From assembly GCA_019915135.1 (NCBI GenBank), contig JAHLMK010000003.1, positions 2,994,607 through 3,058,606 of the forward strand: DNA of 64,000 bases, in the 5' to 3' direction. Each line of letters starts with the position of its first letter. Positions within the stretch are counted from its first letter, which is position 1. This stretch comes from Strobilurus pachycystidiatus (lineage: Eukaryota; Basidiomycota; Agaricomycetes; Agaricales; Physalacriaceae). Below are positions 23,285-35,272 of this stretch, piece by piece. The notes under the pieces were generated by a model. It saw nothing but the letters and a program-made list of their open reading frames with translations. It was not told where the DNA came from and did no database searches. Both the position numbers and the translations under genes were made by a program.

Positions 23285-25308
23285 TCAAGCTCGGTGGAGC
23301 TGCAGAAGCAAGGCCCTCCCGCCCCGTTCTCTCTCTATGCTCAAGCAGACATACACCTCCGTGTTGTCCCTGTCCTTGGGAAATAACGGAAGCAAACCTG
23401 CGGCCGCGACGACTTCCATGTGACACCGCCCTCCCGCGAACTCCATCCATACCAACGGCGTTCGAGGGTCGATACCCCAGCCTGTTGCCCCCGAGGATGT
23501 CCTTCTAACCGTACCATTCTGCATCTCAATTGCATAAACGTCGTCGCCCGGTGCGGTCTTCGCCGGCCAAGGTTTTATACCAGCCTCAATCAACTCTTTG
23601 TAGTCGTCCAACAGACCGATAACCAAATCCTTCCGCTTCTGTAAGGTCGCCAATGCCAGATGGCACTCAAACACATACCCTCCTCTTCCCTCGACCGCTA
23701 GTCGTCGTCATATATAAGTTCAACTCCCTCGTTGCCCGAAAGAAGTACATACCTGTGAAATGTGCAAGTTCGCTGCAAACTTGTCTGTGTATAGCCCACT
23801 CCCTGCGTTGACAGTCGCGACCGCAATAGCGTCGTTGTCCACATCCAGAACATTGTTTAATATGGCCCTTGTCAAGGTATTTCCCACACTGTATGAGTAC
23901 AGTGAGTAAGTCCATATCCCTGCTTATGACAATCAGACATACCTGGCAGCACTTCCTCCTGATCGCATTCTCTACCGTCACATAGACTAGAAAACTCTCT
24001 CTATACCACATGTTCCACTTTACCCAAAGGTAGTCATCGGCTTCAATGCCCTCGCCAACCAATCCCCTGTCCAGACGTTTGTTCCATTGACGTGAAGCGG
24101 CAGAGCGTGCGAGAGTCCGAAAAGTGTCTGCATCCGCACTGGCTTCTTGGAGTGACTCCAATAGTCGAGCTAATCGTGGGTTCAACCATGCCGTGTCCAC
24201 GCCGCCAGGTGGGCAAGGCAAGCTGTTCGAATAGAGTATGGCGTTCAGAAGGCCTCCCGAAGCCGCTTCCGCCATTGCCTGTCGGTTGTTGAGCCGGCTC
24301 AGTAAGACATCGACCCCAGCAGCCCACGCTGAAAGAGCGCCGTAGAGCGCAGGATCCCGAGGATTCTGGTATAACTTTCGTCCCTTCAAGCTCGACAACC
24401 GAGACATGAAGATACACACCCAGAACACCAGGCGGGTGTCTTCAACGGCCCGAATCCCAGAGTCGGTATCGATGGCACCACATTCGGTAATGTAGACCAA
24501 TAGACCGTACAATGCTCTCCCGTCGTCACTTTCGCAAGCTATAAGACGCGCAAAGCACGCACACGCCCGAGGAAAAGACACGTCCCGAGCACGGACCAGG
24601 GTTTTGTTGTCTTGGTCCCAATTGATGATGGTGTAAGATGGCGCAGTCTGGCAAATCAAGTCGTCCCGACCTGACAGCAAAGAGAACACCAGAAGTGCAT
24701 GAAAGAGTCGATTCATGTACCCCTCAAGAGCCGGATAATCCCAGACATTTCCATATGCCCTCATGTTTGCCAGGAATTCCACCAATGCCATTGATACCTC
24801 CTCCATTCTCTCCACCGACGGGCTTATGGAGAACCCGTCCATCTCTCTCCCCCCTATGGCTTTGGCTTCCAAGCGCCGAACCATCCAACCGCCAGCGACC
24901 AGCAAAACGAGATCTTCGACTAGGGCGCGAATCTCGTCCAGACACCCTGCGAAGTGGTCTTCGGCTCCAGACGATAAGCTTGCTGGATTCCTTTGCTTCC
25001 CCAGGCCGTCGATAACCATATGCACCGAAGACCACAGTGCATCCTCACTGATAAGGTGCGAGGAGCAGAACGAGTGTCTCATTTGCTTGATGTGATGGTG
25101 AGCTGTCCGAACCAACGTCACAGCACCATGTCGTCCTTGAAATGTAGCCAAATTCTCCAGTTTGTGCAAGTCGTGTCTCGCTGCCTGTATGCATGCATTT
25201 AGATCTGGCCTCCATGATAGAATCACTTGAACACACATCGGCTGCCCGATCAACAGCCAGCTCCATTTCCTCGGTCCTCCACGCTCTGGGGTGCTTTACG
25301 GTTGGCAT
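23285..25308 (-). CDS. MYND-type zinc-finger protein
   Basis: Exon 1 starts at ATG 25308 (MPTVKHPRAWRTEEMELAVD) and joins across a 52-nt intron to ...AARHDLHKLENLATFQG. The bulk (about 480 residues) is a helical region of the kind preceding MYND fingers in Agaricomycete paralogues. The finger is split by an intron: C-x2-C in KCCQCGKY, then CSGCGQRRYCGRDCQ and W-x2-H-x3-C (WAIHRQVC). A last intron leads to a 130-residue C-terminal region ending ...LLLQLHRA. MYND fingers bind proline-rich peptides, and partners here are unknown. This family is strongly expanded in mushrooms. Confidence 0.88.
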
Positions 25309-25474
25309 GGATAGTCTGAACAAGAGAACAACTTGGGATGAGTGAAAGAGTTTGCGACGCTTTGGCGATGGGCGATGGACGACGGACACAGGAAGTAGGC
25401 GTAGAACCTAGCACGTGCCGGTCGGTCGCTTGCTCGCTAACTCCATCACTCCTCCCATCGCACATCCCATATCG
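25309..25474. promoter_or_regulatory. 166-bp divergent spacer
   Basis: This separates the start codons of the MYND gene (minus) and the second F-box gene (plus). Both promoters must lie here. No distinct motif was recognised. Confidence 0.45.
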
Positions 25475-26244
25475 ATGGCTTCGTTATCGACTGTAGCCCC
25501 CGAATTGCTCCAGGAGATAGCCCGTTGGGCCCTCTTCTTGGAATATGAGTTGGAGATCGATGCCGAGGACATCGATGCCTTCCGCTTGACATGCCATAGC
25601 ATCAACGACGCCTTCCTCACTCTACCGTCCTTGTCTACCCTCCATGTCCACCACCATCCACACACCCTGGCCCGCTCGACCGACCTCCTCTCCCGCTCTC
25701 GTGAGACGGTCCAATACTTGTATCTCTACTTTCACGGTGAGTGAGCTTGACGATCCTAGTGTAAATCTTCTCTTACTTCCCCCCTCTAACAGGGCCTTCG
25801 GATCTCCATCTCTCTCTCCCCCGCTACCCCCAACTCCAACACCTCATCATCAAATGTGACATCGTCAACGTTCGCACTGTCGTTCGGCTGCTCCGAAGCC
25901 TCCCCCCGTCCTCTATCACAACACTCAACATCCTCCTCGTGTGGCCCTCTGAGGCAGTCGTCACGCCTCATGTTGGCGCCAGGATCTGGACAACCATGTT
26001 CCAGGAATTCGATTCCGCCGTTGCCGACTGTTCGTGGCTGCATTTCCGTCTCGTCATGCTCCCCGCACCAGCCAGCACAATCCCCCCTCCCCACTTCGTC
26101 GACTTCATCGCACATCACCTCCCTGGCTGCCAGCGAATGATGCAGTTTGGGCTGCCGTCGTTCGAATCCGAGCTGAACACCGGACGCATGACCATGATAT
26201 TGGTCAATTTGGTCCGGATGCTTGAGAATCTGGGTGTTGAATAA
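25475..26244 (+). CDS. Short F-box-type protein
   Basis: MASLSTVAPELLQEIARWALF opens with an F-box-like helix, followed by DIDAFRLTCHSINDAFLTLPSL. One 46- to 50-nt intron after ...LYLYFHG joins to GPSDLHLSLPRYPQLQHLIIKCDI. At about 240 residues it is shorter than the F-box protein at 21580, with an abbreviated leucine-rich part. The TAA/TGA end lies at 26244. A role as an SCF adaptor is inferred from the F-box only. Confidence 0.72.
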
Positions 26245-26488
26245 GCCATCATTTCACATCGAGACCAAGTAATCGACTTCGACTTACTCATGTGCCTCCC
26301 TGCTATGTAGTACTCTTTATGGCCTCTGCCTTCCTTCTAGACATTCAATGAATTCAAATCGTTGTTTCTTCAATCAAGTAGTAGCGTCATCGGTGGATCG
26401 GCCATGTCAGCATGCAGAGCCCGATCCCTTTGGACGTATCGCCAAGCCGCCAGCGGGTTGAAACACTTCGCCAGCGCTTCTCGCCAGT

Positions 26489-27515
26489 ATGCCCCACTCA
26501 AAACTGAGCCCCATAAAAGTCCCACAGTCCCCTGTCATCTCTCTCATATCTGCCCAGATGCTCTACTCACGCGTCTATGACGAGTTCCTCGACTGGCCGA
26601 CCTATTTCTCGCTGATTCGTCACTCGGACTCTTGCGTACTTTGTGGTAGCCATTGGGATGACACGAAAATCTGCAAGGGGAAGTTCACCAGCTCCAATAA
26701 AGGTCGTCCGTATCAGAAGGCAAGCTCGGCACGCGTTCTGGAGCGCCCATTAGCTCACCTCACCTATAGTGTCCCAACAATCACTTTGAGGAGGGAGACT
26801 GCGAGGGATTTCGCTGGGTAAACCCCGACGGAACGCCTTGTGAATTTCAAAGCAAGCCTCCCTTCAACAGTAGCTTCAACTCTTGCCGAGATACTCGGCG
26901 GCCTAAACCTAAAGGCTCATCTTCACACTCCTTCCCGCCGCCGCGTCACAGTTCTAGTCAGGCTCAGCACCCGCCAGACGTTAACCGTCCAACTGGCCTT
27001 CCAGCGGAGAAACGTTACTGCTTCATTGTTATATGTGATGAGGTGCGCCAGTTAAGCTTCTTCTAGATTAACTCCTCCATGTTTACGTTCAACAAGCGAG
27101 GGCAAGCGGTCCAGCCAGCGAAGCGCATCGTTGTCTCCGAGGAATCGTGGCCGTATTTCAACCCTTTTGAACATCCTCCTTGTCGGGCGGAGTTGGGTAT
27201 GAAGGATGAAACTTCACCTTGGGAATGCTCAACCGGGAATGGCCAATCCTGGGACGTTGTGACAACGGCCAAAAGGGTAAACTTGGACCAAGAGGTGCTG
27301 ATCCGCCGTTTTCTTCCGCGAGGTGCGCCCCCTGCCACTCCGCGCAAACGCAAGTCAACTGCTACGCCTGCGACACCACCCTCAACGCCACACAAGCGGG
27401 CTAGGACCGCGCGGTATGTCTCTACACAGCCAACCAAGATTCACTCTGACCGCGCCTCCACAGCCGTCCTTCAGCTCCTGTCCCGGCTAAGGATATCATA
27501 GACATTTCAGATTGA
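26489..27515 (+). CDS. GRF-type zinc-finger protein
   Basis: After an N-terminal ~40 residues comes CVLCGSHWDDTKICKGKF, then TSSNKGRPYQK. An intron follows, then CPNNHFEEGDCEGFRW. The order C-x2-CG, T(S)-x-N-x-GR-x-Y-x2-C, C-x-GFRW matches GRF zinc fingers, which bind single-stranded nucleic acid in known proteins. A further intron joins ...FIVICDE to RGQAVQPAKRIVVSEESWPY. The C-terminal part is basic and Pro/Thr-rich, and a last intron gives the end ...AKDIIDISD before TGA at 27513-27515. It marks the left side of the KDZ/TET island. Confidence 0.7.
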
Positions 27516-27683
27516 AGAAACTCTTGTTTTGCGTGTTACTTGACTGTTAATTTGGTTCATCAGTTAGGATATATATCATTTTGAGTACTGTTATAAACCT
27601 ACGCGTCGAGGATGTTTTCTTTCCATTTCCCACGATCAAAAATTCGTGGTGTCCTAACATTTGTCTTTCCACCACCATCTGCT

Positions 27684-29313
27684 ATGGCAGGCTTCCTCCA
27701 CACCCCCCCCTCCACACCCCAAAAGCCGCCTGGTGCTCGCACCGCCAGCCCGACAGCCCCCATCCCAACGACTTTCAACCCCAATCCCACCGTATTCCTC
27801 GCACCCATTACTGGCGACCCGACCACCCGACCAAGTACCCGTCTCGCCAAAAAGGGCGGGGCGCCATGTGCAGTTGGCTTCTGCAGTGGTCAAGACTCAG
27901 TCCGGACGAACAAGGCATGCCTATACGAGGCTTGCAAGCCCTGCTGTTCTACCACATTGCTTGCGGCCGTCAAGGACTCTGGTCTTCGCGAGAAGTTCTG
28001 TAAAGCTCATAACCAACGCGTTCTAAGACCAGCAGATGACGACCCAAATCATACGGACGGGATATCTCTCGCCTCAGACACTGCGTTGCGCAAGAGAGCC
28101 GGAGCAAATTGCGGTCCTCTGCTCCTCCAGGCATTGCATGCTGGTGGGATGAATACCATCAACGTTGGAACCTTCGCTCAGCGAAAGGTTTTTACGTCAA
28201 CTGCTCCCCACATGGCGGAGACGTGGAGGAAGCTCGAGGACTGTGTCGTTTTCTTGCGCTGTTGGGATGCTGTGAGTGACCTTTCTCGCCTTTGCGTTGT
28301 TTGCTAAACTGGGCGTCATCTCTATGTGTAGAATGGGAATCGAGTGGGTCCTATCATGAAAATTGCCCTTCCCGAGGGGATCTGGCCTTTCCTCGTTATC
28401 TACGACCACAAAAGACTCGCCCAAGCTCTCCAGGTGACGGAACCTTCGGATCCGTTTCTGGTATGGGTCAAGGGCAAGAAGACGCAGTGGATTGAGATGA
28501 CCGGACGTCTCGAGGTAACACCGTGCCAGCACGTCGACATATCCGCCGTTCGTAATCACTGGCCCATCCCTGCACCATCTCGGTGGGATATAGAAGAGCT
28601 ACCACAATGCGGGGAGGTCGCCGGCCAGAAACGTAAAGAACCGCCTCCGTAAGAGCTTCTTCTGTTGTCAAAACGACACAACATGATATGCCTATTAGAC
28701 ACGACGAAGAGGAAGAGTTCTCATCCGACAGCGAACACGAACATCTCCAAGGCTCGTCTCAGCCACCTCCCCGGACGGCCAGCCCAGAATCCAGTCATGC
28801 GGCCTCGGTCGCCAGTACGGCTGGTCCTACTCAAGCGGCGCCACCGCCTGCACCTTCCCCTTCTTCTTCGCAGGTTGCGCCATCACCCTCGAACGCGTAC
28901 GATGACGTGTTTCCTCATCACAAAAGATTACTCATATCGACTCTCCAGGCTCATACACGCGCTAATCATTCAACACGGCCCACCCCCAAGAAACTCCAGA
29001 GGGCACTTCCCCTTCAAGTACACTGTCGATGTTATCGTCTTTCTTGAAAAGTACGTGGATCACAAGCTGTCGATGACGATAGATTTGGCTTGGCGTAAAA
29101 CCATTGGGGAGCTATTTGATCCCGAGGTTTGTGCGGCACTACTCTGTCCACGACAATATCTCATTGCATAACCTTGGGCAGGAAGCTCACCCAGCATACA
29201 AAAAGACCAGTGTAAACCGGGCCTGCGCCAAGATGCGCGATAGTCGTGACAGGGCTGATGCAGTGGCGCGCTATGGGAGAAGGGCTGGCGGTGAATGGAC
29301 GGAGGTTAAATAG
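27684..29313 (+). CDS. Cysteine-rich island gene, function unknown
   Basis: The ATG at 27684 starts MAGFLHTPPSTPQKPPG. A Cys/His cluster follows at residues ~58-105: C-x4-C, then ACLYEACKPCC and FCKAH, likely metal-binding. Four introns are supported, the third with donor GTACGA near 28898. Exon 4 (PPRNSRGHFPFKYTVDVIVF and WRKTIGELFDP) and a basic last exon ending GEWTEVK complete the frame with TAG at 29311-29313. A long Ser/Pro-rich acidic linker lies in the middle. I recognise no family; it is probably an island cargo gene. Confidence 0.65.
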
Positions 29314-29477
29314 CACGAACAAGAATACACTATCTGCGCCACACTCTTTAGTAAACATTCATATGTCAAACTGTGAAGAAACGCACGTGTTTAGCAGGCC
29401 CCCCTCTAAATCAGACTGCTGTGGCTGTGCAATTAACCAGCGTTTTCACTACAAACGCCCACGCCGCTCTGGTAGTC

Positions 29478-31997
29478 ATGAGCGCCCCCAAGCTTCCCGC
29501 CCCGAGGACTAAGACTTCCACTCGCCTCAAGAACTGTCGGCCCATCTCTTGGAGGCAATAGTCAGTTCTTCTCTGCTTCCCTTTCCTACGACTTGTACTG
29601 ACTGCGACCCACAGTCAGGTCCTCAAAGAGCCGGACGTCGATGTAAGTCGGCCGTTTGTCGTCGAGCGTACCCACTCTGTCACTCATGCGTCCGTCTAGA
29701 ATATCATAAGGCTATTTGACGACATCCACGTCAGGATCGACCAATTTTTCCCAACGAAGAGAAGCGAGACATGGCAAGTGTTGAAGGCCAAGGAGGTAAA
29801 CATTCGTTGGGATCTAGTTCTCGAGAAGGACCCCGCTTGCACACCGTACGAAAAGCTGCTGTTTCCATACATCGGCCTCCCTACGGGTGGCATTGTGATT
29901 GAGTATGAGAGCGCGAAGACCACGGTTCGTGCTAAATTGCCAGTTGTGTGTCTTCTTCTCCCTCATGCTGTTGTACCTGCAGAAGCCTAAGAAGCCTAAG
30001 GCCGTTGGCGCTGAGGCCGGACCAGTTCGAATTCCTGGTTCAGGAAGTAGTACCGCCGCCGGTGGCGAAATAGGCGGGGGTGGTGGCGGAAGTGCGGGTG
30101 ACGGAGGCGCAGCCGCTGGCGCTGAGGGTGGTTTGGAAAGCGCTCAGGGCGGGACTGCTAGCTCTCAGGGTGAAACTGGTAGCCCTCCGACCGAACCTGC
30201 TGCCATCCAGCTCGAAACTGCTGCCGCCGAAGCCAGATCTGCTGCCAGTCAGCTCGAATCTGCTGCCGGCCGGGCCGAATCTGCTGCCGCCCAGGCCGAA
30301 TCTGCTCCCGCCCAGGCCGTATCCGCTGCTGCTGCACCGGGATCCACTGGCGAATTACCCGGAACGTCCGGCACGATTGAACCGAACTTCGAACCTCCCC
30401 AGACAGTCAACCCGAAGGATTTGACGATCCACCCAGCGCCTGCGGCCAACTATGGCGACGACCTCGGCACTCCCATGGACGTTGACCGGTTCGACGATGC
30501 ATTTCGCGAACAATCTCCCGATATGGACGATGACCACGCCCGAGGCCGCAAGCGACGTCGATGTACACCCGCTGCAGAAAGTCAGTACACTCCGACAATC
30601 CCAAATGAGATGGGAAACTCACTTAGATCACAGTCCCTTTCTACAACCGTGTCCCCCCCCCTGAGGACACAACTTTGGAAGTGCTCATGAAGGAACAGGA
30701 CTACAAGGTCATCACTTTGCCCGCTGACGACGAAGATGGTACCGGGACGGTCTTTTGGATGCTGATCATACTACACGACGACCGTCAGAGAAGGATAGAG
30801 GACTTTGATTTAGGTATGAACATCATCGCCAGCGTACCAGCTGCAGGGGTCGAGTGGGGACTGGACATGACTCTCGGAATGTGGGAATTCGCACTCTTGA
30901 AGGTCATCGACCTTTACCTGCGAGAGAGCTGCCGGATGGCGGGTGTGGGGGCTTTGGGAAACTTCACTCTGGCGACCAAGTCCGGGCTTTCCTCCGCCCC
31001 GGTCACCACCCCTTTGCTGAAATTCGAGGCGAATGAAACCGGTCTTCCCGCGGACGCCAGCTCATATGCACTCCTCTGCTCCCTGGAGAAACAACCCATC
31101 TTTCACTACAGTGTAAGGCCAGAGCAAGACGGCAAAGCTGCCGGGGACGACAAGAAAGGGTGGATCTGGGTGCCCTTTCGCACCACTCCCGGAGAACATC
31201 TCAATTACCGACTTACTGTCTCGCTTCATGACAATGTGGTGAGTTCTTCAGAACGTTGCCTTCTCTCTCCCTGCGCTCATGCATATAGTTTCCGGAACCA
31301 GGCAACAGTCGCACGAGCCGTGAGGAAGCTCGACTGGCTCGCGAGGAAGCTCGAGTGGCTAAGCGGCAGGCTGCGCACGCGCTGTACTGCAAATGGCTGA
31401 TGTCTATCCCTGAGAAGGCGAAGTTCATCCATGCCCTCACTGTCAAATTGGCTGGGCGACAGACCGTTAGCCGACCTAAACCTCTGACGTTCACTGTGGC
31501 TGAATGGCGCGAGCTTGCACCACCTATCAGCGCGATGTTCCGAGCCAAGAGCTTTCGGCAAGAGCTGCAGAAAGCTGGCGAGCGAGAGTTGGGGAAATAT
31601 GCCGATCAACCCGACGGTGAGTACAACGTTTCAAAACGGCGACATGCATCTGATGATGACGAGTATAGACATTCTCGACGCTGTCTTCGTGCAAGCTGAC
31701 ATGAATGCGTTTCTGAAAGCGGATGGGCGGGGTGATCTCTTGCGTCCTCTTGTCAAGGCTGGTGAGCTCCTGGAGATTGTAGCAAGCAAGGATCTGGATC
31801 CTCCCTACCACGAGAGAGCGACCAAGTATTTGGACAGCCTGAAGCAGTCTTCTGCTCTTGGCTACGACAACCTGATGCTGCGACTTGCAGCCATGGGCCC
31901 ATCCGAGAAAGTCTACAAGCCAGAAGCGTCCCTGGCAAAGGCGCTGGCCAAACAGAAGGAATTGGCTGCTCTGCAAATGGCACATGAAGCGCAGTAG
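29478..31997 (+). CDS. Large island gene with alanine-rich repeat linker, function unknown
   Basis: The start is MSAPKLPAPRTKTSTRLKN. Exon 2 encodes QVLKEPDVD and exon 3 IIRLFDDIHVRIDQFFP. A Gly/Ala-rich linker contains degenerate ~24-30-bp repeats (AESAA-type, about 30198-30332) and ends in a basic GRKRRR. After an intron (donor GTCAGT) comes a folded-looking segment with FYNRVPPPEDTTLEVLMKE and FWMLIILHDDRQRRIEDF, then a charged helix with tandem REEAR, and a helical C-terminus ending MAHEAQ. Five to six introns and an intact frame give roughly 700 residues. There is no recognisable domain. Confidence 0.62.
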
Positions 31998-32135
31998 ATA
32001 GTGAGGAGTGTACTTGTAGATATTGGAGCTTATGGCAGTCATGCTCAAAGACCCGGAACAATTTGCAATGTGTGTCTGTTCAGTGTGAAGCCAATTACGA
32101 GTGTCCGACCCCGTTCTTGGTCCAGAACTCCCACC

Positions 32136-34527
32136 ATGTTCCTTCCCGCTCTTCTTCGAGCCATCGCCGACGGTCTCGAGCAACTGACGTGGGCTCCACA
32201 TTCGCTGACGCTGGAGACCTTCGCCACTTTCATCGCTCTTGTGAACGTCCATGGAGAGACTCTGCGTGATGGGAACGCCCTCTGGCCTGTCGAATTGCCT
32301 GAAAATTTGCTGGTGACGTCGGCGTTGCTTTTGGACATGGCCGTATCGGACGTGGACGATCTCTGGGCGGTGATACGAGACCACATGCCAATTTTGTGTA
32401 CCCTCCCCTCCGAGCAAAAGGTGGAGGTTTTGTTGGCTAAATATGGGGGGAAGCACCGGATCGGTGAGAGTCTTGGGCAGTACTGTTAAGCAACGTGATG
32501 AACAATGATCCATCGTCCAGGTGTCAAGGTCATAGCTCCGCCTGTCAAGCTCTGTCCCAACTGCCCTACAACGGCACTCCAGCAAAGCAAGAACAGGCCA
32601 ATCGAATGCAAGTTGTTCACATTGGCGAAGGGTATCCAACCTGTATACGCCATATCCAAATATTGCCGCCGTAAGACATGCCTTTCATTGTAAAGTACTC
32701 CTTCCGACTTTGACTTCCGTACAGACTGCAAAACCTACTTCTGGCCTGCATATTGGGTACGCAATGCCGATGGCGCAGCCCCAGCTCGAGTGTATTACTC
32801 GGGAATTCCTCAGTATATCCATGCAGAGCTTCACAGCTACGTAGAGAGGGACCTGGCCGAGCACTGGCGATACGAAATGGTTCTGCAGCAGTGAGTGAGC
32901 CCGCGGTCGTCGGTGACAGCACTGATGCCTAGTTTTACACAGTGCATCTGCTGTGGGAATTTGCACCGTCTACAACCTGCTGCTCGAGGGACGTCCGTGG
33001 GCAAGAGGCTCAACACTGTCATGGCGTCTGGATCGGGACATCATTTGGACTACATTTTGGATGTTGGCTCTCTTCAAGTGGTACGATCGAATGCCAGGAA
33101 GGCTTTTAATTGTCCCTCATCTCGGGGACCAATCGAAACGATTCGACGCTGCACTCGAGGATCGCAATTTGGAGATCGCAGGTACTGGCCAGCCGCTGTA
33201 CGGGCATGTGTGCGATCTATGCTTCAAGCTCATCAAGGTGGATGGAGTCATTGGTGCGTAATCATAAAGGATACATGGGCAAGCTGCTGATAACGGGTGT
33301 AGAACGGATGCATGCATGTGTCTTCGACGGCGTCTCGTTAGGACATTCTTGCTGTTCTGTAGCTCCGGATGACAACAACCTCCCATGTATTGTGCCCTTA
33401 GAGAACCCCAAGGACAAGTTCTGCTCCGTCCATGCCGAGCGGCGGTTGATGTGTTTCGTCTTGGACTGCAACAACGATCATCTTCCGGGGAAACGATCGT
33501 GTGCAGATCCCGAACATCAAGGATTGGAAGGATTGGAAGCTGCTCAGCTGCGTTCGTCGACAAACGAGCTCCATAAGCGGGCAGCACGGGTCCCAGCGGT
33601 CGAAAGCCCAGGAATTCGTGAACCGTCTGCAGAAGCAGACTACCATTGCATTGCAGCGGAAAGGGGAGAACCCGAAGAACAGGACGACAGCAGTGACGAG
33701 GACGAATTGGTGGGCCCGTCTACGTCTTCTAGTCAGGCAAAAAAGAAACGGCTGCCGGTCATGGATAAGGAGCCTGCCTGGAAAAAGAAAAGGAAACGAC
33801 TCACCCGTCGACGGTATACACATAACGACCAGGTGGCAGTCCGCCCTTGTGGTATGATCGTTGGTAGGACAGTCTTTTTTCGAGCTGAAGGAGTAATGGC
33901 CATGAGGGTGAGGACCACGTCGTTACGAGGAGACCCAGACCAGATGAGACTTACCAACCTCGTAGTCATTCATTGAGAGCCTATTTCCTGAATGGCTCCC
34001 CGAAGCGTTCCCGACACACATCTTTTTTGACAAGGCATGCCACTTGCTAGAGCATCTGGAGAAGCGGGGACATATCCGGTTGACAGCCCGCTGTCGCTAT
34101 CTATTGGACGTATTCCACGGTGCCAACTGCCATGCCGAGAGCGACGAGTATTGCAATATCCACTGTAACCCTGCCCTGTACAAGGAGATCTTTGACGAGG
34201 TTGGACGTTGCGTCTTCAACTCTTCCGCTTGCGAAGAGACGAACGTCTGGTATGGAGCCTTTCAAACTGTGGTTAGAGAAATGGCCGCGCGAACGTGAGC
34301 CCCACTTTTGCTCACCTGGACTATGACAACTTAATCTTGGTGACGTCTCTTCGCTCAGCTACAACTTCTTCCTGGACGAAGCGGTCATCATACACAACGA
34401 GCTCGTCGAGGATAAACTACGCACCGGTGGCTTCAACCCAATGGTATTACCCAGAGAATTCTGGGACGGATCTTGGACACGAAGGGAGACTGAGGAACGG
34501 TCGGTCAACACGGATGAGGAGAGATAA
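32136..34527 (+). CDS. KDZ-transposon protein with CxC5 and CxC6 cysteine clusters
   Basis: Seven exons encode about 690 residues from MFLPALLRAIADGLEQ. The CxC5 cluster spans CPNCPTTALQQ...CKLF...YCR|HCKTYFWPAYWV. The CxC6 cluster spans GHVCDLCFKL|ERMHACVFDG...SCCSV...DKFCSVHAERRLMCFVLDC...RSCADPEH. An acidic linker (DDSSDEDE) and a basic patch follow, then PCGMIVGRTVFFRAEG, HIFFDKACHLLEHL, RCRYLLDVFHGANCH and FNSSACEETNVWYGAF, the conserved C-terminal motifs of fungal KDZ proteins. It ends at TAA 34525-34527. KDZ elements are DNA transposons with an RNase H-fold transposase. Whether this CxC5/CxC6 form is itself catalytic I cannot tell. No frameshift was seen. Confidence 0.85.
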
Positions 34528-35272
34528 CGATGAAACCTGCACATTCAGTCAGATCGGGCGTATGTGCTGGGATTGACGTTCGCTTACCTGCACATACCCT
34601 TGAAGTGACTTGTGTCCAGCGGTTTGGGTACAATAGGTGCTTCCCAAGGCTCGGCACAGAGACGCAGGTCGCGAGGGAGGGAGGAACCGGCTCAACTCGA
34701 CCGCCCACGGCCACAACTCTCCGGAAAACGCCCTCCAGCCCGTGGACTGGAACGTCGAGGATAGGGGGCATCCAGCTCGAAACGCCAGCCGCTAAGGCCG
34801 AGTCTCTCCCTTCAATGAGAAGCCCAACAGCACGATGGCTTGGACTGGCGGAGCCAGCCCGTGCACGCGCAATGAATCCTGTTCCTTGCGAGACGCAGGA
34901 AGGAGCATGGGTTGCATAGTGCAACAGCCACATGTCGGCCAGAGAAGATTAGAAACAGAGAGTGATGAAGACGAGGGACGAAGCCAAAGGGATGATGTCG
35001 TAATTCATGCTCAATCGGTTTGTTTGGTAGCACGAGCAGTATACAACAGAATATCTTACTCAACTTGCCACTTGTCCGTTGACCACCCTCGAACACGCGA
35101 AGTGTTCCACCGAGCTGTTCACAGGGTTTCTTCCACCGGTGTTCCACTTGGTGGTCGATATTTGGTGCATGTTAAGCACGTCGTCAAGGACATTCGACTC
35201 TTTGTTGCGTTGCCTCTTACTTCCTCGTGCCATTTTTTTTCCGTGCCCACCTATTGTTTTTCGGTGGCCCCA
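34528..35272. promoter_or_regulatory. 745-bp interval upstream of the TET-like gene
   Basis: Open frames here lack domains. It should hold the KDZ gene's 3' end and the TET promoter. No motif was recognised. Confidence 0.45.

Noticed and set aside
30653..30661. Run of nine C looked like another frameshift
   Set aside because: Using the acceptor GATCACAG just upstream joins the exons in frame (IPFYNRVPPPEDTT), so no missing base is needed.
31527..32639. 370-codon minus-strand open frame
   Set aside because: It lies opposite two well-spliced plus-strand genes with recognisable domains. It has no domain and many Cys/His/Arg codons typical of a shadow frame.
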